The translations under genes were made by a program, and so were the position numbers. A model generated the notes under the pieces. That model saw only the letters and a program-made list of their open reading frames with translations. It searched no databases and was not told where the DNA came from. 16,106 nt of DNA from DASYYE01 sp035946955 (GTDB taxonomy: Bacteria > Actinomycetota > Actinomycetes > Streptosporangiales > Streptosporangiaceae), in assembly GCA_035946955.1 (NCBI GenBank), contig DASYYE010000353.1:1-16106 (forward strand), read 5' to 3'. Shown piece after piece: positions 7,528-13,963 of this stretch. The first letter of the stretch is position 1. Every line of letters begins with the position of its first letter.

Positions 7528-8151
7528 TCACGAGCGTGGTCCCTGTGCCCGCACCTCCGCTACGTGGCGCAGCGCGGCCCTGAGGTCGGCGAGCCAGGAG
7601 TCCTCGTGCTGGCCCACGAGCCGCGCGCACCAGGCAAGTGCCTCACTGCGGCTGCGTGCCACCCCGGCGTCCACGAGTGTGTCGAGAACCAGGCGCTCGG
7701 GCTGCCGCAGCCGGGTCATCACCGGGACCGACAGTGTGGTGAACATCACTTTCTGACCCGCGCACACCACGCCCCAGGAAACCTTGCGGCCGAAGAGCGC
7801 CTCTGCCTCGCGGGCTATCGCCACCCTGGCGTCGCGGGTCTCCTCCCGGAAGCGGCGAATCCGGCCGAGCGCGACCGCCTCATCGGCCGCGTCTTCGCTC
7901 TCCGGCTCCCGGCTCGCCCCAGCCTCGCTGCCCCCTGGCTGTGTGCCCACGTCCACACGTTCCGGCCTGCCCAGGGGCAGTGAACCAATGACGCTGATCT
8001 CTTCCCGGTCGACCATCACGTCCGGCGGCCCGCTGAACCAGCCGCCGGGGAGCCTGCCCACGAACCAGCCAGGCACCTGCTCGGAGAGGGTGCCGACGGT
8101 GCTGCTCCGGTCGCCGGCCCTCCTGTCGCCTCCTCGCTGATTCGTATTCAT
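7528..8151 (-). CDS. Uncharacterised actinobacterial protein with a ribbon-helix-helix-like C-terminal segment
   Basis: This predicted protein of about 207 aa has no signal peptide or membrane segment. An N-terminal block (PGWFVGRLPGGWFSGPPDVMVDREEISVIGSL) is followed by an acidic, Ala/Glu-rich linker. A conserved-looking C-terminal half then contains GRIRRFREETRDARVAIAREAEALFGRKVSWGV, FTTLSVPVMTRLRQPERLVLDTLVDAG and RSRSEALAWCARLVGQHEDSWLADLRAAL. The stretch from RLRQPERLVLDTLV to ALAWCARLV is reminiscent of a ribbon-helix-helix fold, a weak impression and not an assignment. I recall similar proteins in many actinobacteria, annotated only as hypothetical. The frame is open far upstream. The ATG at 8151 was chosen because sequence beyond it looks non-coding; ATG 8169 is an alternative. 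Neither has a clear ribosome-binding site. It is divergent from the first LCP gene. Confidence 0.8.
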   Translation of the reverse strand: MNTNQRGGDRRAGDRSSTVGTLSEQVPGWFVGRLPGGWFSGPPDVMVDREEISVIGSLPLGRPERVDVGTQPGGSEAGASREPESEDAADEAVALGRIRRFREETRDARVAIAREAEALFGRKVSWGVVCAGQKVMFTTLSVPVMTRLRQPERLVLDTLVDAGVARSRSEALAWCARLVGQHEDSWLADLRAALRHVAEVRAQGPRS

Positions 8152-8165
8152 GTAATCAGGATTAC
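8152..8165. promoter_or_regulatory. Short inverted repeat touching the start of the uncharacterised gene
   Basis: GTAATC and GATTAC form a perfect 6-bp dyad with a 2-bp spacer, directly upstream of the ATG at 8151. If that ATG is the start, it could be an operator or mask translation initiation. If the ATG at 8169 is used, it is coding sequence. Confidence 0.3.
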
Positions 8166-8437
8166 CCATGAAGCCGAGCCGGGCAATCGCGCCGGGCCAT
8201 GGCGCCTGGGGGGGTTGAGTCAGCGCCTCACACACCCCAGGAGGCGAGACCCGCAACGCGATGCAGGCGCGTAACGGACGGAGGGCCACCTGCGTTTGGA
8301 CTGGAGGCACACCCGGCCAGCCCTGGGACCGGTGAGACAAAACATGACCAACCAGTGAACCAGGACGATAGGGTCTAGTGTGGTACAAATCATCCAGTGG
8401 TTCGTGAACAGACCAAGTCCTGCCGAAATGTGTTTTG

Positions 8438-8468
8438 TTGCGGTAAGGACGGTTGGCACAAGTATGAT
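8438..8468 (+). promoter_or_regulatory. Possible promoter of the first LCP gene
   Basis: TATGAT (8463-8468) is a good -10 hexamer. The nearest -35-like TTGCGG (8438-8443) is 19 bp upstream, slightly long. Transcription would start near 8475, leaving a leader of about 105 nt before the ATG at 8582. Confidence 0.35.
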
Positions 8469-8581
8469 CAGTACAGGTTCTTTGAGTGCTCTTGACCCGC
8501 AAGCTACCCAGCGGGCGCAGTCGGCTGCGCTGGGATCGCTGACCGGTGGGCCGTCCGGCCAGCGGGATAATGAGGTCGTAC

Positions 8582-10582
8582 ATGGCTGACTGGCCACCAG
8601 ACAGATCCAGGCAGGACGACGGCGAGCGGCCCAATGAGGCCGAGGACGGCTCGTGGTTTGGGCGTCCCCGGCCTCCGGAAGGCCAGCCCGACCTTTCCTG
8701 GCCTGACCCGCGTGCCCTGCCACGTCACCCCGCCCAGCCCACCCGCCCGGTCCGCAATGACCAGGACCGGGTGCTCCCCAGTGATGGCCGGGCGAGCCGC
8801 GCCGGCCCGGGCAGGATTGGCTCGGGTGGTGGCAGGCTGCTGCCCGGCGATGAGCGTGTCAAGCGCGCTGGCGCCCCTCTGGGGCCTGGTGGTGACCGGC
8901 TGCTGCCCGGTGACGACCGCGCGCCGCGCGTCAGCGCCAGCGGGCAGCCACGGCACGATGACGGCCACGGGCGCGGTGACGGCAGCGTGCTGCCCAGGCA
9001 CGGTCGCATCATGCCCGGGAACGCCAAGGCCCCACTGCCCCGGCGTACGCGGACCGGGCAGGATCACGGGGATCCTGGCTCGGGGGCACCGTCGCGTCCC
9101 GCCATCCCCGGCCATGAACGCCTGCTCCCAGGCCGGGCCCCCATCGCCCGGCAGGGCACAACCATCAATGGCGGGCTGCCCGGCAGCGGTCCCGGTTATG
9201 GCCACGCCACGCCAGGCGGCCCCCAGCAAGACGACCTCAGCCACGGCACGCTGCCTGACTATGAGCACGACCTGGCCGACGACGACCTGCTGCCGGACCA
9301 CGTCCCAGACGATGTCCTGCCCCTGGCGCCGTCGCATGGCGCCACCGGCCGCGTCTTGCCTGACGCGGACCGCATCCCGGACGAGGACGAGGACGACTTC
9401 CGCGACGACGAAGACGACGAGGAAGAGGAGTTCCTGTCCGGCAGCGTGTACCCGGGCGGCGGGACTGAGTTCGTGCCCGGGCGGGGCCAGTTCATCCCCG
9501 CCACCGACGCTGGCGACGACGCACCGGACCAGAGCTACCCGGATCGTCCCGGCCGGCCGGGTGCACGGTCGAGACGCCGGGGGCGCCCCAAGACGCGGCC
9601 GGTGCAGCGGGTCGCGGCCGGGATCTCCATCTCCATGGCCGCAGTGGTCACCGTGACCGCGGTGGTCGCGTACTGGGAGACGCGGAACCTGTGGGACGCC
9701 ATCCAGCGGGTGCCAGTCACCGGCCTGCTGGGCAAGCGGCCGCCTCAGCTCTCCGACGCCATGAACGTCCTCGTGTTCAGCGAGAGTTCGGGCGCCGGGC
9801 TGAGCGCCCCCCAGATCGCCACCCTCCACCTCCCCGGTGCCAGCCAGCACAGGGCTGACACGATCATGGTGGTGCACATTCCGACCAATGGCGGAGAGCC
9901 AACGGTCCTCAGCTTCCCGCACGCCCTCGCGGTCCCCCGCTACCTCTGCCCCAGCCCTGGCCCTGGCCAGCCGCAGCAGACCCAGGACCTGGCGGAGACG
10001 CAGCCGCTCAACGCCGCGTTCGACTACGGGCCTGCCTGCCTGTGGAAGACCGTTGAGCAGGTGACCCACATCCGCATCGACCACTTCATCGAACTGCGCA
10101 TGGACGGTTTCGTGAAGGCCATCGATGCGGTGGGCGGGATCACGATGTTCTCCCCCGCCACTGTGAGCGACCCCATCACCGGACTGAGTCTCCACACCGG
10201 CGAAAACCACCTGGACGGCGTGCAGGCGCTGGCCTTCTGGCGCACCGGGGATGGCATCGGCGTCGGCTCCGACCTGCTGCGGATCCGGCGGGACCAGAAC
10301 CTCATGGTCGCCTTCATGCACTCGGTGTCCACCAGTGGTGTGCTCGGCAACGCTGGCACCCTGTTTAGTCTGATCCACGACATCGCTGACGCGATGACCT
10401 GCGACATGGGGCTCAGCGAGGCGGACATGCTCAACATCGGCATGGGCATGAAGGGACTATCGACCCACCAGGTGCAGTTCATCACCGTCCCCAACCTTCC
10501 GGACCCAGGCAACCTGGCGGAAGACAGCATCTCCCAGCCCGCTGCCAGCCAGCTCTTCAGCTCCATCGCGCGCAACGGTTAG
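8582..10582 (+). CDS. LCP family protein with a long repetitive acidic N-terminal region (LCP1)
   Basis: The 666-aa LytR-CpsA-Psr protein should have its catalytic domain outside the membrane; the family transfers glycopolymers from polyprenyl carriers to peptidoglycan. ATG 8582 is chosen for its GAGG 6 bases upstream. Residues 1-335 look disordered, with repeated LLPGD-R-type motifs, an Asp/Glu-rich stretch (DEDEDDFRDDEDDEEEEF) and an Arg-rich patch before the membrane. A single span lies near 343-365. The LCP domain covers about 392-660: NVLVFSESSG, ADTIMVVHIP (D426), GPACLWKTVE, DHFIELRMDGFVKAIDAVGG, DGVQALAFWR and LLRIRRDQN. Compared with the family and its downstream neighbour, the PRD arginine is replaced by His (SFPHAL, H447) and the second Arg of WRxR by Gly (WRTG). 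The usual GSDSR near the start reads SESSG. Activity may therefore be reduced or altered. No LytR_C domain follows. Confidence 0.9.
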   Translation: MADWPPDRSRQDDGERPNEAEDGSWFGRPRPPEGQPDLSWPDPRALPRHPAQPTRPVRNDQDRVLPSDGRASRAGPGRIGSGGGRLLPGDERVKRAGAPLGPGGDRLLPGDDRAPRVSASGQPRHDDGHGRGDGSVLPRHGRIMPGNAKAPLPRRTRTGQDHGDPGSGAPSRPAIPGHERLLPGRAPIARQGTTINGGLPGSGPGYGHATPGGPQQDDLSHGTLPDYEHDLADDDLLPDHVPDDVLPLAPSHGATGRVLPDADRIPDEDEDDFRDDEDDEEEEFLSGSVYPGGGTEFVPGRGQFIPATDAGDDAPDQSYPDRPGRPGARSRRRGRPKTRPVQRVAAGISISMAAVVTVTAVVAYWETRNLWDAIQRVPVTGLLGKRPPQLSDAMNVLVFSESSGAGLSAPQIATLHLPGASQHRADTIMVVHIPTNGGEPTVLSFPHALAVPRYLCPSPGPGQPQQTQDLAETQPLNAAFDYGPACLWKTVEQVTHIRIDHFIELRMDGFVKAIDAVGGITMFSPATVSDPITGLSLHTGENHLDGVQALAFWRTGDGIGVGSDLLRIRRDQNLMVAFMHSVSTSGVLGNAGTLFSLIHDIADAMTCDMGLSEADMLNIGMGMKGLSTHQVQFITVPNLPDPGNLAEDSISQPAASQLFSSIARNG

Positions 10583-10583
10583 A

Positions 10584-10631
10584 CCCAGGCCATCCCAGGC
10601 CATCCCAGGCCAGCTGTGGCCTGGGATGGCC
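10584..10631 (+). terminator. Strong stem-loop after LCP1 with upstream direct repeats
   Basis: A perfect 15-bp stem (10598-10612 with 10617-10631) closes a GCTG loop, beginning 16 bases after the LCP1 stop codon. It is followed by a weak T-rich tail (GGTCTCGTTT). The left arm is part of a run in which CCCAGG recurs every 10 bases (10584, 10594, 10604), so an upstream copy could also pair with the right arm. It probably terminates or attenuates transcription between the two LCP genes. Confidence 0.65.
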
Positions 10632-10778
10632 GGTCTCGTTTGGGCTGACACGGACGGGTATCATGCCTCCGAGCGCCCGTTATTGTCCCAGCGGGATTGT
10701 TGTGCGGGAGCGCCTAGCCGGGGGCCAGCACCCGCGAGCCGCTAAGGGATCTCCGCGGCGCGGGGATCGAGGTTAGGC

Positions 10779-12332
10779 ATGACGGACTGGCGTTCCAGAC
10801 GGGCCCAGCGGTCGGGGCGCGGCGCGCTCCGCAATGTGCGCCTCAGGCGACGGGTCATGGCCGGGCTGAGCGCACTCGTGGTCGTCTCACTCACCGCCGG
10901 GGTGCTGTACGCCTACGCCAGTTACCGCAAGGTCTGGGACCGCATCAAGCGGATCGACGTGACCGGGCTAGGCAGCCGGCCACCACAGTTCGACCCGAGC
11001 GCGGTGAACCTGCTGGTGTTCGCCTCGGGCACCACCGACGGGCTGACCCGGCGCCAGCAACTCGCCTGGCACGTGGGCTCCGACTCCGGAGACGCCGTGT
11101 CCGAGACGCTCATGATCGTCCACATCTCGCCCGGCCACCACCGGGTGACCGTGGTGAACATCCCGCGTGACACGGTCGTGCCCATCTACAACTGCGCCCA
11201 GGGGCCCGGCTGGTCCGGGCAGCAGGCAAGCCCGGGTTCGATCGAGCAGATCGACGCCACGCTGTCCTACGGTGGGCCGGCCTGCCTGTGGAAGACGGTC
11301 GAGCACGTCACCGGAGTGCGGCTGGACCACTTCATCGAATTGGGCTACAAGGGCCTGGTCAGGGTCATAGACGACATCGGGGGGGTCGACGTCTGTCTGC
11401 CCTTCGGTGTGCACGACCCGTACTCCGGGCTCAACATGAGCAAGGGTCAGCACCACATCGACGGAGTGAACTTCCTGAAGTTCTGGCGCACCCGGGAGGC
11501 CACCGGGGACGGCTCGGACCTGCAGCGGATCACGCGTGACGACTACCTGCTGGCGCGGGCACTGAGCCAGGCGCTGCGCGACGGCCTGCTCTCCAGCCCC
11601 ACCAAGCTGATCAAGGTGATCAGTGACGCCGCCAGCCAGATGACCCTGGATGCCGGGTTCAGCCAGTCCGACCTGCTGCGCGTCGCCGAGAGCCTGCGCG
11701 GCCTGCCCGCAGGCTCGGTGCAGTTTATCCAGGCCCCCACCGCCCAGTACGCACCCAACCCGAACTGGGTCGAGCCAGCGCAGCCGCAGGACGACGCGCT
11801 GTTCCAGGCCATCGCCCATGACCGGACAGTGCCTCGCAGTGCCCAGCAGCCCACACAGCCAGGCCACCAGGGCGGGGCCGTGGACAGCCAGGACCTGGCG
11901 GTCGCAGCCGCAAGCCCGTCCAGTGTGGACGTGACCGTGCTCAACGGCGATGGCGTCCCCAACCAGGCAGGGACGGTCGCGGCCGACCTGGCGGGCCGGG
12001 GGTTCCACATCACAGGCACCGGTGACGCATCGGTGTTCACCTACACGGACTCGGTCATTGAGTACGGCTCCCGCTCCCAGGCCGCGGAGGTCGAGGCCCT
12101 GCGGCAGGTCCTGTCGCACGTGCAGGTGCAGCGGGTCGCCGGACTCGGGACGAGCACCCTGGAACTGATCGTCGGCTCCCGGTACAACGGCCTGAAGGCC
12201 AGTGGGCCCAAGAAAAGCCCCCAGCCGTCCGGCAGCCCAGTGGCCAACCTGGCCAAGACCTACGGCGGCATCACCGGCACCGCGTCCTGCACCAGCGACA
12301 CCGCCGCCTTCCAGGGCCCCCTCACCCCCTGA
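10779..12332 (+). CDS. LCP family protein with C-terminal LytR_C domain (LCP2)
   Basis: The 517-aa LCP protein has an Arg-rich cytoplasmic N-terminus, one membrane span (about 26-46), an LCP domain (about 73-330) and a LytR_C domain (about 382-475, SVDVTVLNGDGVPNQAGTVA onward). A Ser/Pro-rich tail follows. The family attaches wall polymers such as teichoic acids, arabinogalactan or capsule to peptidoglycan; the polymer here is unknown. IPRDT (R130), FWRTRE (R237, R239) and DLQRITRDD (R250, R253) are present. The usual DT of SDTLM reads SETLM (E109), the GSDSR motif is absent (ASGTTDGL), and RQQ or RDQ reads RDD. The start ATG 10779 has GAGG 6 bases upstream. It shares the GPACLWKTVE and DHFIEL blocks with LCP1, so the two are tandem paralogues. 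The 196-bp gap contains a stem-loop, so co-transcription may be partial. Confidence 0.92.
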   Translation: MTDWRSRRAQRSGRGALRNVRLRRRVMAGLSALVVVSLTAGVLYAYASYRKVWDRIKRIDVTGLGSRPPQFDPSAVNLLVFASGTTDGLTRRQQLAWHVGSDSGDAVSETLMIVHISPGHHRVTVVNIPRDTVVPIYNCAQGPGWSGQQASPGSIEQIDATLSYGGPACLWKTVEHVTGVRLDHFIELGYKGLVRVIDDIGGVDVCLPFGVHDPYSGLNMSKGQHHIDGVNFLKFWRTREATGDGSDLQRITRDDYLLARALSQALRDGLLSSPTKLIKVISDAASQMTLDAGFSQSDLLRVAESLRGLPAGSVQFIQAPTAQYAPNPNWVEPAQPQDDALFQAIAHDRTVPRSAQQPTQPGHQGGAVDSQDLAVAAASPSSVDVTVLNGDGVPNQAGTVAADLAGRGFHITGTGDASVFTYTDSVIEYGSRSQAAEVEALRQVLSHVQVQRVAGLGTSTLELIVGSRYNGLKASGPKKSPQPSGSPVANLAKTYGGITGTASCTSDTAAFQGPLTP

Positions 12333-12358
12333 CCCCTGACCCCCTGACCCCCTGACCC
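12325..12358 (+). repeat. Short CCCCCTGA tandem repeat over the LCP2 stop
   Basis: CCCCCTGA and CCCCTGA units recur four times in succession, and the TGA of the first unit is the LCP2 stop codon (12330-12332). This gives repeated in-frame and out-of-frame stop codons. It looks like a low-complexity expansion, with no known role. Confidence 0.6.
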
Positions 12359-12421
12359 AAGCGACGACGCGCGGATGCGCGAAGCGGAACTCGACTCGGT
12401 GCCCGCCGACACCGGTGGGAG

Positions 12422-12482
12422 TTTCCATGATCCTGAAGACTTCTCAGTCACTACGACTGACAGACCTACATGATCATGGAAA
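12422..12482. repeat. Nested inverted repeat between convergent genes
   Basis: An outer perfect 11-bp inverted repeat (TTTCCATGATC at 12422-12432, GATCATGGAAA at 12472-12482) encloses an inner perfect 6-bp stem (TCAGTC/GACTGA with a 5-nt ACTAC loop, about 12444-12460). The right arm overlaps a 10-bp palindrome CATGATCATG (12469-12478). The whole structure is 61 bp and AT-rich against its surroundings. It could be a bidirectional terminator, a regulator site or a small dispersed repeat. Confidence 0.6.
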
Positions 12483-12506
12483 GCTGGGTGAGGGGCAGGT
12501 GGGCGG

Positions 12507-13799
12507 TCAGCCTACGGGGGAGGCGGCTGCGGCCGCGGCGACCCGTGGGGACACCGCTATGGCTCCCGCGAACTCCGCGCCCAGGTCAACCGGGACGATC
12601 TCGACGTCCATGCCTGGCTCGGGTGCTTGCTCCATCTTGCCGTCGCCGAGGTAGATAGCGACGTGGGAGACGTAGTTCGGGGCGGTCGGATCGGTGTGGT
12701 AGAAGAGCAGGTCGCCTGGGGACAGGCGGCTGACGGGCACCGCAGGGCCGGTCAGGGCCTGGTCGGCCGCGACCCGGGGCATGACCACACCGGCCTGGGC
12801 AAGTGACCACTGCACCAGACCCGAGCAGTCGAACACGAACGGTCCCGAGCCACCCCAGACATACGGCCGGCCGACTCTGCTCTCAGCGGCGGCCAGGAAC
12901 CGCTGGACCTCGACCGGGGAGAGCAGGCCCTCTGTCCACGGCTGGACACCATTGCCGCCGCCGTTGCCAGCGCTGGCCCCCTGGGGTGAGGCCGGGGAAG
13001 AAGGGGCGACCAGCGGCTCGACCTGGGCATTCTTGCCCACGAGCCGGTGGATCCGGTTGGCTGCCGTGGCCAGGTGGCTGGTCCGCACGCTGACCAGCAT
13101 CGCGTTGCCCATGGGGAAGCCCAGGGAACGCGCCACAGTGTCGGAGACGACCGCGTCCACCCCCGGGATACCGACGGTGCCGAGACCGCCGACCGCCAGG
13201 GACTCCTGCCGGGTGCCGGTCACCTCGGCAAGGCTGCCTAGGGGCAAGCCATCCTGCCTGCCCATGGTGTAGGAGACAGCGACGTCACCAGCGGCCACAC
13301 TGCGCCACAGGGAGGTGTCTTCGGCGGTTGGCTTGTCAGCGAAGATCCGGAACCGCGACGGGTCGACGCCGAGCATGGCCACGTACTGGCCGTTCAGCCG
13401 GACGCGGGCGGCCTCCAGCAGCTCCGCGGAGCGCACGTCCCGCACCTGCAGCACCGAGGCCAGCATGTCGGCCGGGAGTGACTCGGCGGAGACGACCATG
13501 AGGTCGGCCTGGCGGAGGTGACCCAAGGGAGCCACCTGGGGCGGTGCCTGCTGGCTGGCGGGTACGGGCCCCATCTCGTAGGCGGCGAGGACGGGCGCGC
13601 GCTGGTGCCCGGCTGCCGGGCCGCCGCCGAGGTGCCCCATGGCTGGGCCGCCCCAGGCGCCCACGCCCATGACAATCACGCTCGCCGCAGCGCCCAGCGC
13701 AGGGACCGACGCGCTCCACACCTGGTGTGCCAGACCTGCTCCACGCAGTTCGGCTGCCCAGCCCAGGTTCAGGGACTTGCCGAGTCCCACCAGCACCAC
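12507..13799 (-). CDS. NlpC/P60 family protein with an FtsX/MacB-like extracellular domain
   Basis: The predicted protein of about 430 aa has a membrane segment near residues 33-52 (ALGAAASVIVMGVGAWG), a Gly/Pro/Ala linker, then a domain at about 85-265. That domain (LEAARVRLNGQYVAMLGVDPSRF, VAAGDVAVS, VDAVVSDTVARSLGFPMGNAMLVS) resembles extracellular MacB/FtsX-type ABC-permease domains. A Ser/Gly/Pro linker leads to an NlpC/P60 domain (about 300-420) with YVWGGSGPFVFDCSGLV (catalytic C325) and YVSHVAIYLGDGKMEQ (H379). The family cleaves peptide bonds in peptidoglycan. The frame is open to a TTG at 13907 with an ATG at 13889, but codons 13800-13889 have only about 57% GC at third positions and hold a 6-bp hairpin (13836-13851). 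GTG 13799 was therefore preferred. It lies downstream of the DUF255 gene on the same strand. Confidence 0.85.
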   Translation of the reverse strand: MVLVGLGKSLNLGWAAELRGAGLAHQVWSASVPALGAAASVIVMGVGAWGGPAMGHLGGGPAAGHQRAPVLAAYEMGPVPASQQAPPQVAPLGHLRQADLMVVSAESLPADMLASVLQVRDVRSAELLEAARVRLNGQYVAMLGVDPSRFRIFADKPTAEDTSLWRSVAAGDVAVSYTMGRQDGLPLGSLAEVTGTRQESLAVGGLGTVGIPGVDAVVSDTVARSLGFPMGNAMLVSVRTSHLATAANRIHRLVGKNAQVEPLVAPSSPASPQGASAGNGGGNGVQPWTEGLLSPVEVQRFLAAAESRVGRPYVWGGSGPFVFDCSGLVQWSLAQAGVVMPRVAADQALTGPAVPVSRLSPGDLLFYHTDPTAPNYVSHVAIYLGDGKMEQAPEPGMDVEIVPVDLGAEFAGAIAVSPRVAAAAAASPVG

Positions 13800-13963
13800 C
13801 GTCCCGGAGATCCGTCCTCGTCCTTGTCCATGTCCGGGGCAACGGTGCCCCTCAGCTATTGTGAGCCCCCGCACGCCACTTCCGTGCATGCAGAGCCACG
13901 CGTACAAAGCCCTGCACTACACAACCCTGCACAAACAGCATTACCCGGTCAGCCCTCTGATTA

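Larger units (their letters stand above)
8152..8581. other. Divergent intergenic region between the uncharacterised gene and the first LCP gene
   Basis: These 430 bp contain the most AT-rich part of the window (about 8341-8480) and should hold promoters for both divergent genes. A 69-codon plus-strand frame (8380-8589) overlaps the LCP start and shows no recognisable protein. Visible elements are GTAATC-AG-GATTAC (8152-8165), a CGCCTC/GAGGCG hairpin (8224-8229 with 8241-8246), a GTTC-GT-GAAC dyad near 8400-8409, and TATGAT at 8463-8468. Confidence 0.6.

Noticed and set aside
8380..8589. A 69-codon plus-strand frame in the divergent promoter region
   Set aside because: No ribosome-binding site, it covers the likely promoter, and it runs into the LCP1 start; composition is that of a promoter region.
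8504..10378. A 624-codon minus-strand open frame opposite LCP1
   Set aside because: It mirrors the GC-rich LCP1 coding frame, has no recognisable domain, and would overlap a clearly conserved gene.
8582..12332. Annotation of the LCP proteins as LytR transcription regulators
   Set aside because: That is an old name. Both have a membrane span and an outside LCP catalytic domain and no DNA-binding domain.
10968..12428. A 486-codon minus-strand open frame opposite LCP2
   Set aside because: Its translation is Gly/Val/Asp-rich without motifs, while the plus strand encodes clear LCP and LytR_C domains.
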